From the NCBI GenBank assembly GCA_965216905.1, contig OZ244213.1, forward strand, positions 744,001 to 808,000: 64,000 nt of DNA, in the 5' to 3' direction. A program made the translations under genes and the position numbers. Under the pieces are notes generated by a model, which made no database searches, was not told the origin of the DNA, and saw only the letters and a list, made by a program, of their open reading frames with translations. The stretch is from G965216905 sp965216905. Its GTDB lineage: Bacteria; Actinomycetota; Acidimicrobiia; Spongiisociales; ZC4RG35. This document shows, piece after piece, positions 50,766 to 57,955 of this stretch (position 1 is the first letter of the stretch; every line of letters begins with the position of its first letter).

Positions 50766-52175
50766 GTGACGTCGAACGGAGATCGATCGAGTCACAACAC
50801 AGCGGAGAGCGGCGTCACCCTCTTGGTGCTCGTCTCCACGGCCATGCTGGCAGTGGGCGCACTGCTTTATGTCGTGGCGCTCGCCGCGATGGCCTTCCCC
50901 GGATCGTTCGATTCCGTTCTCTCCTTCTCGCGCATCCGTCCGGCGGCGCTCTCGGCATCGATGCTGGGCGGGCTGGTCGTGTCCTTCTCGGCGGGTGCCT
51001 ACTACGTGCTTCCCAGATTGACCGGGGCTGCGCTGCAGACCCCGTCGCTCGCCCGACTCGGCGGCCTGGCGACCGCCGGCCTGGCAGCCCTCGGTGTGCT
51101 GACGTCGCTGCTCGGCATCTCCGACGGGGTCGAGCCGTTCGGGTTCCCATGGTGGCTCGACATTCCGGTTCTGATCGCCCTCACGATTCCCCTGGTGGTC
51201 ACCATCCGCACGATCGCCGCCAGAACCGAACGCACCGTTTACCCGACCCTGTGGTTCGTGATGGGAGGAACCCTTTGGCTCCCCCTCCTGTATCTCACGA
51301 GCAACCTCCCGGGGCTCAACTCGTTGGCGACGGCGCTCCAGTCGGTGACGTTCACGGCCGGTTTCGGCACGCTGTGGATCACGGTCATGGGCGTCGGCCT
51401 GGCGTATTACACGGCCACCGTCGTCTCCGGGGAACCGCTGGCGGGGAGGAGCCTGGCGCAGGTGGGGTTCTGGTCGTTGGCCTTTGCCGCCACATGGGCC
51501 GGTCCGGTCCAACTCGTGTTCGGGCCGACTCCGGATTGGCTCGATGCGCTCGCAGCCGTCTTCAACCTCGCCCTGCCGGTGGCCGCACTCGCCAACAGCT
51601 ATGCGGTGGCGGCCACCATCGGTCGATCCTGGGAGGAGCTCGAACGGCGACCCTCGCTGGTGGCGACGCTCGCCGGGCTGGGCATGACCCTGCTGGTCGG
51701 CGTGGCGACGGCCGTGGCCGGATTCCGTTCCTCTGCCTCATTGGTCGCGCTCACCACGTATTGGGAGGGCGTCCTCGTCGCCACCGTGTTCGGGGTGGGG
51801 AGTCTGTTGGCGGCCGGATGGACTCACCACGGCCTGCGGGCGGTGACAGGGCTCGAGCCCGAGTCCAACGAAGCGGCCATGCGCCACGTCCGCTGGACGG
51901 CGTGGGGCACGACCTCGACCGCGCTGCTGTTGATGCTCGCAGGGGTCGTGACCGGCGTCGGTTGGGCGGGAGGTGCGTACACCCAGCAGACGGCCGCCGG
52001 TGAGCAGTGGGCGGTGTCGACCGTCGGATCGACGCTGGTGGGCTTGGCCACCGTTACCGGCGTCGTCATGGCGGCCGCCCAAGTCGTGTTCGCCATGGGG
52101 ATCTACCGGACGGTGACGGCCGGGCGACCGACCGAGCGCGAGGTTCTGGTACCCACCGGAGGCAGCGATGAGTGA
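50766..52175 (+). CDS. CcoN-like (heme-copper oxidase subunit I) protein lacking metal ligands
   Basis: 469 residues, about 12 TM helices. Segments align by eye with cbb3 subunit I: FSRIRPAALSASMLGG (CcoN FGRLRPLHT), FTAGFGTLWITVMGVGLAYY (CcoN [20 protein letters not shown]) and FWSLAFAATWAGPVQLVFG (CcoN WAGPHHL). At each place where CcoN has a heme or CuB histidine this protein has A, non-His or VQ, and the GHVHAGALGW region reads EGVLVATVFGVG. It therefore should not bind hemes b/b3 or CuB. GTG 50,766 has AGGAAGG upstream. It is followed, with an 8-bp overlap, by a CcoO-like cytochrome, so it may scaffold cytochromes rather than reduce oxygen (inference). Confidence 0.8.
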   Translation: MTSNGDRSSHNTAESGVTLLVLVSTAMLAVGALLYVVALAAMAFPGSFDSVLSFSRIRPAALSASMLGGLVVSFSAGAYYVLPRLTGAALQTPSLARLGGLATAGLAALGVLTSLLGISDGVEPFGFPWWLDIPVLIALTIPLVVTIRTIAARTERTVYPTLWFVMGGTLWLPLLYLTSNLPGLNSLATALQSVTFTAGFGTLWITVMGVGLAYYTATVVSGEPLAGRSLAQVGFWSLAFAATWAGPVQLVFGPTPDWLDALAAVFNLALPVAALANSYAVAATIGRSWEELERRPSLVATLAGLGMTLLVGVATAVAGFRSSASLVALTTYWEGVLVATVFGVGSLLAAGWTHHGLRAVTGLEPESNEAAMRHVRWTAWGTTSTALLLMLAGVVTGVGWAGGAYTQQTAAGEQWAVSTVGSTLVGLATVTGVVMAAAQVVFAMGIYRTVTAGRPTEREVLVPTGGSDE

Positions 52176-52947
52176 TCTCGAATCTGCGGCAGCCGCCCTG
52201 AACGTCCCCGAGGACATCCTCCAGCGATCGGCCGCCGCCCGCGCCGCCGCCGCCGGAACGGACACCGCCGCCGTCCTCTCCGCCTGGGCAGGAGGAGCAC
52301 CCGCCCCCGCCGCATCCACCACCCCCGAACCGACCGACACCGACACCGCCGACACCGACACCGCCGACACCGGCGACACCGGCACCGACCCCGGCGAGAC
52401 CGACACCGGCGCCGACCCCGGCGACACCGGGCCGACCGCTCCTGCCCAGCCGGCAGCCCAGCCGGTCGGGTCTCAGACGGTGGTCACCGTTCCGGCCGCA
52501 CCGCCCATCCTCGACGGCCCCGATCAACGACCCTTCCGGATCATGGCCGGGGCGGCAGCCGTCTTCGTTCTCGCCATTCTGGCCGGGTTCGTGGTCCCCT
52601 CTCTCCCCGAGGAAGGCAACGGGATCTACAGCTCGGCCATCCAGATGAACCAGAACGCCATCGACGGCAAACACCTCTATCGGTCGGCCGGTTGTGCTGC
52701 CTGCCACACCCAGATGGTGCGCCCGATCGCCATCGACGCCGGGCTCGGGGGCGTGACGCTTTCCGACACCAACCAGGTGTTGGGCGTGCGGCGTCTCGGA
52801 CCGGATCTCGCCCACGTCGGCACTCGTATCGAAGATCCGGTGGCGTTCCGGGACATGCTCACGGCCGTCTCGGCCCATCCGTCCTACGCAGGACTCTCTG
52901 ACGACGAACTCCAACGAATCTCCGACTACCTCCGCGCCTCCAGGTGA
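52168..52947 (+). CDS. CcoO-like monoheme cytochrome c with N-terminal binding-domain-like module
   Basis: 259 residues. Residues 1-50 form the helical module (VPEDILQRSAAARAAAAGTD) shared with the bc subunit at 47,344. A Pro/Thr/Asp linker with TDTADTD repeats, a TM helix (near 125-147), then a cytochrome domain with GCAACHTQMVRP (near 174) and RRLGPDLAHVGTR, the CcoO/FixO hallmark, follow. It should carry one heme c. The ATG has GGAGG upstream and overlaps the CcoN-like stop. CcoO normally feeds CcoN, but here CcoN lacks its cofactors. Confidence 0.88.
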   Translation: MSDLESAAAALNVPEDILQRSAAARAAAAGTDTAAVLSAWAGGAPAPAASTTPEPTDTDTADTDTADTGDTGTDPGETDTGADPGDTGPTAPAQPAAQPVGSQTVVTVPAAPPILDGPDQRPFRIMAGAAAVFVLAILAGFVVPSLPEEGNGIYSSAIQMNQNAIDGKHLYRSAGCAACHTQMVRPIAIDAGLGGVTLSDTNQVLGVRRLGPDLAHVGTRIEDPVAFRDMLTAVSAHPSYAGLSDDELQRISDYLRASR

Positions 52948-53232
52948 ACTCATGAGCGATCTCGAATCTGCGGCAGCCGCCCTGAACGTCCCCGAGGACA
53001 TCCTCCAGCGATCGGCCGCCGCCCGCGCCGCCGCCGCCGGAACGGACACCGCCGCCGTCCTCTCCGCCTGGGCAGGAGGAGCACCCGCCCCCGCCGCATC
53101 CACCACCCCCGAACCGACCGACACCGACCCCGACGACACCGACCCCGGCGACACCGGCGAGACCGACACCGACGCCGACCCCGGCGACACCGGGCCGACC
53201 GCTCCTGCCCAGCCGGCAGCCCAGCCGGTCGG
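52168..53232 (+). repeat. direct duplication of the N-terminal coding module
   Basis: 52,168-52,340 and 52,952-53,124 differ by a single silent change (AGT/AGC) over the first 170 bp, and the linkers remain very similar to about 52,470 and 53,232. The C-terminal cytochrome domains are unrelated in detail, so the module was copied or homogenised recently. Confidence 0.9.
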
Positions 53233-53971
53233 GACGGGCACCGTGAGCGCACCTCCAATTCCGGAGCGGGTCTCACCCCGGGAAGCGTTGGCCTACCCGG
53301 TGGTCGTCTCAGTCCCGACCTCGGGCGTGACCGAGCGGACCGCCGTTTCGCTTCCCCGCTGGCTGGCGGCGGTCTTCGTGCTGCTGCCCGCCATCGGACT
53401 GCTCTACCTCACCGGCAACTCGGGCGCAGCCGAGTGCGAAGCGGAGTCGTACACGTTGGGCATCGATCGTGCCACCGGCGTGGCCGAGAACTGTGACGGC
53501 ACCGAGTTCGAGGGTCGGGCCGGAGCGCTGTCCGGGGAGGGGGCACAGTTCTTTGCCTCCGGGCAGAGCCTCTACTCGACGCAGGCATGTAACGGGTGTC
53601 ACGGTGCCCAGGGCGGCGGCGGATCCGGTCCGGCACTGATCGGAGTCAACAACACGTTCTCATCGTGCACCGATCACATCGAGTGGGTTCAACTCGGCAC
53701 CTCCGGTTTCCAGGCGGCAGGACGCTCCACGTACGGCGATCTCGCCAAGCCGGTTGGCGGTGGTGGACAGATGCCGGCGTTTGCCCGGCTGTCCGCCGAA
53801 GACCTGGCCGCGGTCGTGGCCTTCGAACGAATCCAATTCGGCGGATTGGAGGCCGATGCGGTCCTGGCCGATTGCGGTCTGGTCGAGGCGCCATCCGATG
53901 ACGGAGCGTCCGATGACACCGCCGACGAATCCGAGACGACCGGCACCACCGAGATGGAAGCGGCCGGCTGA
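52952..53971 (+). CDS. monoheme cytochrome c (CcoP-like role) with the same N-terminal module
   Basis: 339 residues. The first 55 or so codons are nearly identical in DNA to the preceding gene, then a Pro/Thr/Asp linker, a TM (PRWLAAVFVLLPAIGLLYL, near 130-150) and a cytochrome c domain with ACNGCHGAQGGGG (near 211) and axial Met in GGGQMPAFARLS. The C-terminus is acidic and Thr-rich. It is 4 bp downstream of the CcoO-like gene. Electron carrier between the bc complex and an oxidase is the likely role. Confidence 0.85.
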   Translation: MSDLESAAAALNVPEDILQRSAAARAAAAGTDTAAVLSAWAGGAPAPAASTTPEPTDTDPDDTDPGDTGETDTDADPGDTGPTAPAQPAAQPVGTGTVSAPPIPERVSPREALAYPVVVSVPTSGVTERTAVSLPRWLAAVFVLLPAIGLLYLTGNSGAAECEAESYTLGIDRATGVAENCDGTEFEGRAGALSGEGAQFFASGQSLYSTQACNGCHGAQGGGGSGPALIGVNNTFSSCTDHIEWVQLGTSGFQAAGRSTYGDLAKPVGGGGQMPAFARLSAEDLAAVVAFERIQFGGLEADAVLADCGLVEAPSDDGASDDTADESETTGTTEMEAAG

Positions 53972-54269
53972 GCGATTCCGCCCACCCCACCGGCCCTCCT
54001 CCCCTGAGGGCGGGAGGCGGCATTGCCCGATGCCCAGACGCGACGAAGCCCCCGGGGCAGGGGGGCTTCGTCGACGAGAGTCCGACTCCATCTATGGGGC
54101 GGGCTGGGAGGCTATCCATCACACCTTGGGGTTTTGAACGTGCCCTCGGTATGAACGATGTCGTACGGTTGTTCTCGCCAACGCGTCGACCTGCTCGGCT
54201 TGCACCGGACAGGCACTATGCGCGTCCTGCAAGATTGTACTAGTTATTCGGCGGAGTCAAATCACTTTT
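53972..54269 (+). other. intergenic region with terminator and AT-rich promoter zone
   Basis: 298 bp without a gene. It contains a strong hairpin at 54,041-54,073 and, next to the following gene, a rare AT-rich stretch (about 54,230-54,268) likely to be the promoter. No RNA gene seen. Confidence 0.5.
54041..54073 (+). terminator. strong hairpin after the cytochrome operon
   Basis: CGACGAAGCCCCC (54,041-54,053) pairs perfectly with GGGGGCTTCGTCG (54,061-54,073) around a 7-nt loop. No U tract. It is a 13-bp stem located 69 bp after the last cytochrome gene. Confidence 0.65.
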
Positions 54270-54539
54270 ATGCCGGACCTGGAACTTCTGTCTCGACCCG
54301 GGTGTCACCTCTGTGACGAGATACGACCAGTCGTGACCCGAGCCGCCCGGGTGTTCGCCCTCGCTCTTCAAGAGGTGAACATCGACACGGACGACCATCT
54401 CGTACGCGACTTCGGCCTCCGGATCCCGGTGGTGCGATGGGACGATGGTGAGGTCGTCGACGAAGGGAACATCGAACCCATCCGGCTCCTCGGTCGGCTG
54501 GCGTCCGGCCGGATCAAACGAATGTCCTCGGAGCGGTAG
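54270..54539 (+). CDS. glutaredoxin-like protein (DUF836 family)
   Basis: 89 residues with a thioredoxin-fold start LELLSRPGCHLCDEIRP (CxxC active site), the cis-Pro segment LRIPVVRWDDGEVVDEG and a C-terminal helix. Likely thiol-disulfide exchange, plausibly with mycothiol given mshA nearby. The nearest ribosome-site candidate (GGAG, 54,252) is 14 nt from the ATG, so the start is supported mainly by the fold. Confidence 0.8.
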   Translation: MPDLELLSRPGCHLCDEIRPVVTRAARVFALALQEVNIDTDDHLVRDFGLRIPVVRWDDGEVVDEGNIEPIRLLGRLASGRIKRMSSER

Positions 54540-54542
54540 CCT
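54537..54542 (+). promoter_or_regulatory. putative -10 box for a 32-codon ORF
   Basis: TAGCCT, 8 nt before GTG 54,551, overlapping the end of the glutaredoxin-like gene. Confidence 0.35.
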
Positions 54543-54550
54543 CGCCATCT

Positions 54551-54649
54551 GTGAGACCGGTCACCGCCATCGTCGTCGTTGTTCTCCTCGCCGTCATCAT
54601 CGTGGGATTCGGGGCCTGGTGGGTTCTCCTCATGAACGCCGGAGGGTGA
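54551..54649 (+). CDS. small single-TM peptide
   Basis: 32 residues: VRPVT, then a continuous hydrophobic helix AIVVVVLLAVIIVGFGAWWV and the end LLMNAGG. GTG start with a TANNNT box 8 nt upstream, as in other leaderless genes here. It runs into the 3' end of the convergent SAM hydrolase gene by 20 bp. Unknown function; may be spurious. Confidence 0.4.
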   Translation: MRPVTAIVVVVLLAVIIVGFGAWWVLLMNAGG

Positions 54650-55436
54650 CGGCCACACCCTCCTCGAGTCCCAACAGGTTGGCGGCGGATCCACCACGAG
54701 CGGCCAGCGCCATCAGTCCGGAGGAGTCCACATGAGCGAGGGCCTGTCGCTCGGCCACATCTCCGTACGTGCCCACCCACGGGACGATGTGTTCCACGGT
54801 GCCGACCCGCACAACGAGGTCTCCGCCCTCCACCGCCCCGACCCTCGCCAGGTCGTCCGGCCCGATGTTCGTCTGACAGTTGCCGAAGGTGTCGATCCAC
54901 CAGACCTCGCCGACCACCGTCGGGGCCTCGACCTCGGGGAGCGGCAGCATCATCGGCACGGTCAACGCTGCATCGACGGACGGGCCCAACTCGTCGAACG
55001 AGTCACCGTCGACGGCCAGCAGCGCGGCCGCCGGCGCAAAGACATCCCGTCCGTGAAACGTTGCCCCGGCGCTGGGGATTCGAGCGTCCTGATTCTCGAT
55101 CGAGACCACCCTGGTCGCACCACCAACCATGGCAACCGCCGGTGAAAGGAGCCCGTTGTCCGGCCCGACGAAGAATCCGTGCGACGTCTCGATGGCGATC
55201 GCACGTCGATCCGTTCCGACCCCCGGATCGACGACCGCCAGAATCACCCCCTCGGGCAGGTACTGCACGGCCCTGGTGAGACTCAGGGCGCCCGACTTGA
55301 TGTCCCCGGGCGGGACCTCGTGATGCAGGTCGATGATCCTCGAGTTGGGAGCCAGCTTGGCGATGACGCCGTGGACCACCCCGACGAACTCGTCGCGACG
55401 GCCGAAATCTGACAGGAAGGTGATCGGAGAAGACAT
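54630..55436 (-). CDS. SAM hydrolase / SAM hydroxide adenosyltransferase (DUF62)
   Basis: 268 residues. Motifs of the DUF62 fold are present: ITFLSDFGRRDEFVGVVHGVI at the N-terminus, VDPGVGTDRRAIA, FVGPDNGLLSPA and the C-terminal IDTFGNCQTNI. The family hydrolyses S-adenosylmethionine to adenosine and methionine, and is related to fluorinase and chlorinase. The ATG at 55,436 has GAGGA upstream. It is divergent from a Clp1-type kinase gene with 73 bp between. Confidence 0.92.
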   Translation of the reverse strand: MSSPITFLSDFGRRDEFVGVVHGVIAKLAPNSRIIDLHHEVPPGDIKSGALSLTRAVQYLPEGVILAVVDPGVGTDRRAIAIETSHGFFVGPDNGLLSPAVAMVGGATRVVSIENQDARIPSAGATFHGRDVFAPAAALLAVDGDSFDELGPSVDAALTVPMMLPLPEVEAPTVVGEVWWIDTFGNCQTNIGPDDLARVGAVEGGDLVVRVGTVEHIVPWVGTYGDVAERQALAHVDSSGLMALAARGGSAANLLGLEEGVAVTLRRS

Positions 55437-55494
55437 CGGTTCCTCGTTGGCGAGAGCCGAGCTTACGGTCGGCCGGCTACCGGAATGCCACCGG

Positions 55495-55500
55495 TAGGAT
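55495..55500 (+). promoter_or_regulatory. putative -10 box for the Clp1-type kinase gene
   Basis: TAGGAT, 9 nt before ATG 55,510. It would give a leader of a few bases at most. Confidence 0.4.
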
Positions 55501-55509
55501 CCTGCGCGG

Positions 55510-56391
55510 ATGTCCGTAGCTGCAGTCGGTGACGTGGTCGCCGCCGCCCTCGAATCGAACGTCGTGCTGCTGGTCGGAGCCATGGACACCGGCAAGACGA
55601 CGCTGGGCCGCCGTATCGCCTCTCGAGCACTCGCTCAGGGCAGGACCGTCGCCTTCGTCGACGCCGACATCGCCAATGGCACGATCGGTCCACCGGCGTG
55701 TGTCGGGCTGCAGGTCTACCGCAACAGCGACGACCTGAATGCCCCACCGCTCCCGGAACGCATGCATTTCGTCGGCTCCACCATCGTCGACCGCCTCGTC
55801 CTCCAGCAGGTCGTCGCCACCGCCACGCTGGCCGCCGAGGCGCGTCGGGTTGCCGATTTGGTGCTGGTCGACACCAGCAATCACGTGTCCGGGGTGATCG
55901 GCGAGACATTGAAGTACCACAAGGTCGAACTCATCGAACCCGACCTCGTCGTCGGCTTGGAGCGTGGCGCGGAACTCGACCCGGTGATCGGAATGCTCCG
56001 GCGGTTCTTCTCGGTCGAAGCCGTCACCACGGGCGTGGACCCGGAGGTCAATCCCGCGTCCCCAGAAGAACGATCGAGCCGTCGCTCCGAGGCCTTCCTC
56101 GAGGCTTTCTCGGAGCCGCTGGCCCGGTGGCGTGTGCGCCCGACCGTCTTCGCTCCCACCCTTCCGTCGGGGCTCGATCTCGCCCGACTCGACGGAGTGC
56201 TCGTCGGAGTGCTCGATGGCTCCGGCCGATGCTTGGGCCTGGGTCGCCTCGAATTCGACGACGACAACCTGAAGGTCATGACCAGGGTTGGAGAAGGGAT
56301 GCAAGGCCTCCGACTGGGTTCGACGCGAATCGACCTCGAAACCGGCCGGCTGACGCCGGTCAACCTGCGAGAGCTGATCTTCGGGATCTAG
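55510..56391 (+). CDS. Clp1/GRC3-type polynucleotide 5'-hydroxyl kinase
   Basis: 293 residues. Walker A GAMDTGKTTLGRRIA (near residue 25), AFVDADIANGTIG (Walker B and lid region), and LVLVDTSNHVSGVIGETLKYHKVELIEPD correspond to the Clp1_P fold. The family phosphorylates 5'-hydroxyl ends of RNA or DNA. The C-terminal third is a beta-rich domain (GVLVGVLDGSGRCLGLGRLE). The physiological substrate in bacteria is not established. Alternative reading: a GTPase-like P-loop ATPase of unknown use. Confidence 0.78.
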   Translation: MSVAAVGDVVAAALESNVVLLVGAMDTGKTTLGRRIASRALAQGRTVAFVDADIANGTIGPPACVGLQVYRNSDDLNAPPLPERMHFVGSTIVDRLVLQQVVATATLAAEARRVADLVLVDTSNHVSGVIGETLKYHKVELIEPDLVVGLERGAELDPVIGMLRRFFSVEAVTTGVDPEVNPASPEERSSRRSEAFLEAFSEPLARWRVRPTVFAPTLPSGLDLARLDGVLVGVLDGSGRCLGLGRLEFDDDNLKVMTRVGEGMQGLRLGSTRIDLETGRLTPVNLRELIFGI

Positions 56392-56406
56392 CGCCGCGGA
56401 GCGCCG

Positions 56407-57012
56407 TCAGTCTGCGCACACCCCGACGTGGCACCGGGCCGAGATAGTCGGTGCAGTCGGCTCCGGCGAGGTCCACATGCGATCGACCAGCGTGGAGCCC
56501 GAGTACGTATCGGTGAACCACCACAGGTCGTCGAGCGGGCTGAACTCGGCCAGTTCGGTGTCATCCGATTCCGCCGGTTGCATGAAGAGCACCGTGACAT
56601 ACAGAGAGCCGTCCGACGAACGGGATGCACCGACCCCGGCGAACGAGAACTCACCCAACACGTTGGCGGCATGGGTTTCGGACAGCATGAACGCTCGATG
56701 CAGCACTTTCGGGTTGGGACCGAATCCCACGTTCTCCCCGAGCAACGACCATCCGCTGGCATACGAGGCGATCTCTTTGGAGGAACTGTGGAAGAGGTCC
56801 GCGACGGCGATCATCTCGGCCGTGTGCAGCCGGGCGTCGTCGACCAGGTCGCCCAGTGGGGTCAAGGGGGGAAGGTCGGCCTCGGCTCGCGTCTCGTTGA
56901 TCAGCGAGAGCATGGCGTGCTCATCGTCCACCGTGCCGGCTGCGGGCAGGGCGGCACCCAGCACCAACGCTGCCACGACGACGAGGACCCGAGCGACTCC
57001 CATGGTCGCCAT
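56407..57012 (-). CDS. secreted CAP (SCP/PR1-like) domain protein
   Basis: 201 residues. Signal peptide (ARVLVVVAALVLGAALPAAG), then a CAP fold: INETRAEADLPPLTPLGDLV, HTAEMIAVADLFHSSS, GENVGFGPNPKVLHRAFMLS and ASRSSDGSLYVTVLFM. Two Cys near the end could form a disulfide. Bacterial CAP proteins are cell-wall or exported proteins of mostly unknown activity. ATG 57,012 or 57,003; it ends 15 bp from the convergent kinase gene. Confidence 0.85.
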   Translation of the reverse strand: MATMGVARVLVVVAALVLGAALPAAGTVDDEHAMLSLINETRAEADLPPLTPLGDLVDDARLHTAEMIAVADLFHSSSKEIASYASGWSLLGENVGFGPNPKVLHRAFMLSETHAANVLGEFSFAGVGASRSSDGSLYVTVLFMQPAESDDTELAEFSPLDDLWWFTDTYSGSTLVDRMWTSPEPTAPTISARCHVGVCAD

Positions 57013-57042
57013 ATCGGCCCGCGAGCGCGCCGAACTTGAGCG

Positions 57043-57873
57043 TCACACGGTGATCAGGCCGACCGCCATGAGGGAAAGCGCAACTCCCGCCCACTGAGTT
57101 CCGCGAACCGCTTCACCGAAGATGCGGGCGAGGGCCACGGTGACCGCCGGGTACAGCGAGGCGAGCACCGAGGCGGTCGACAGAAGGCCGCGCTGAGCGG
57201 CGGACAGGAACAGCATGTTGGCGAGCATGTCCCCCGCCCCGGCGAACACGACTCCCGGAATCACGAGTCGAGAGACGGTTCCCGAGCCACGTCCCATCAG
57301 AACCAGGCCCGTCATCAGCAACACCGAGGAGGCCCGCGCCGGAACCAGAGGCCACAGACCGGCCTCGACAGGAACCTGGCCGAGCAACACGAAGAACAGC
57401 CCGAACCCGACGCCCGCCATCACGCCGAGCCGGACACTGGGGGCCACGGGCGTCGGATCGAGCGAGCTCTCGGGGGAACGGGTGACGAGCCAGAGGGCCG
57501 GCACCGCCACCGTGATGCCGAGGATCGCCGACGGCGATGGGCGCTCCCCGGCGGCAACTCCGGCCACGACCGGCAGTGCCGCACTGACCACCGACGCCAA
57601 CGGAGCGACGACGGCCATCCGACCGAAAGCAAACCCCTGGTAGAGCGCCACGAGACCCAACCCGCCACCGAGCCCGGCACCGATGCCCCACAACGCCCAG
57701 GACAGCTGGAGACCTCCGCCGAACAACGGTGCACCCAACGCCCCGAACGCCAGCCCCACCACCTGTGACCACAACACCACCGCCACCGCCGACGCCCGCC
57801 GGGTGACCCGACCACCGACGTAGTCGGAGACCCCCCAGGTCAGGGACGACAGCAGCGCCAGCGCATCGGACAT
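57043..57873 (-). CDS. EamA/DMT-family transporter
   Basis: 276 residues, ten TM helices in two five-helix repeats, typical of EamA exporters. The N-terminal LLSSLTWGVSDYVGGRVTRR and the second-repeat GVVFAGAGDMLANMLFLSAAQRGLLSTASVLASLYPAVTVALA are recognisable. Substrate cannot be told. The ATG has TACCGT 8 nt upstream (leaderless). Confidence 0.9.
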   Translation of the reverse strand: MSDALALLSSLTWGVSDYVGGRVTRRASAVAVVLWSQVVGLAFGALGAPLFGGGLQLSWALWGIGAGLGGGLGLVALYQGFAFGRMAVVAPLASVVSAALPVVAGVAAGERPSPSAILGITVAVPALWLVTRSPESSLDPTPVAPSVRLGVMAGVGFGLFFVLLGQVPVEAGLWPLVPARASSVLLMTGLVLMGRGSGTVSRLVIPGVVFAGAGDMLANMLFLSAAQRGLLSTASVLASLYPAVTVALARIFGEAVRGTQWAGVALSLMAVGLITV

Positions 57874-57881
57874 GAGGCGGC

Positions 57882-57887
57882 ACGGTA
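57882..57887 (-). promoter_or_regulatory. putative -10 box for the DMT gene (leaderless)
   Basis: TACCGT on the minus strand, 8 nt before the ATG at 57,873. Confidence 0.5.
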
Positions 57888-57955
57888 CCCGGACGGCCGG
57901 TGGCCCGCCGCCGACGCCGGATGAGCCGTCGCGGGCCAGAAGTCCGGTGTCGCCG

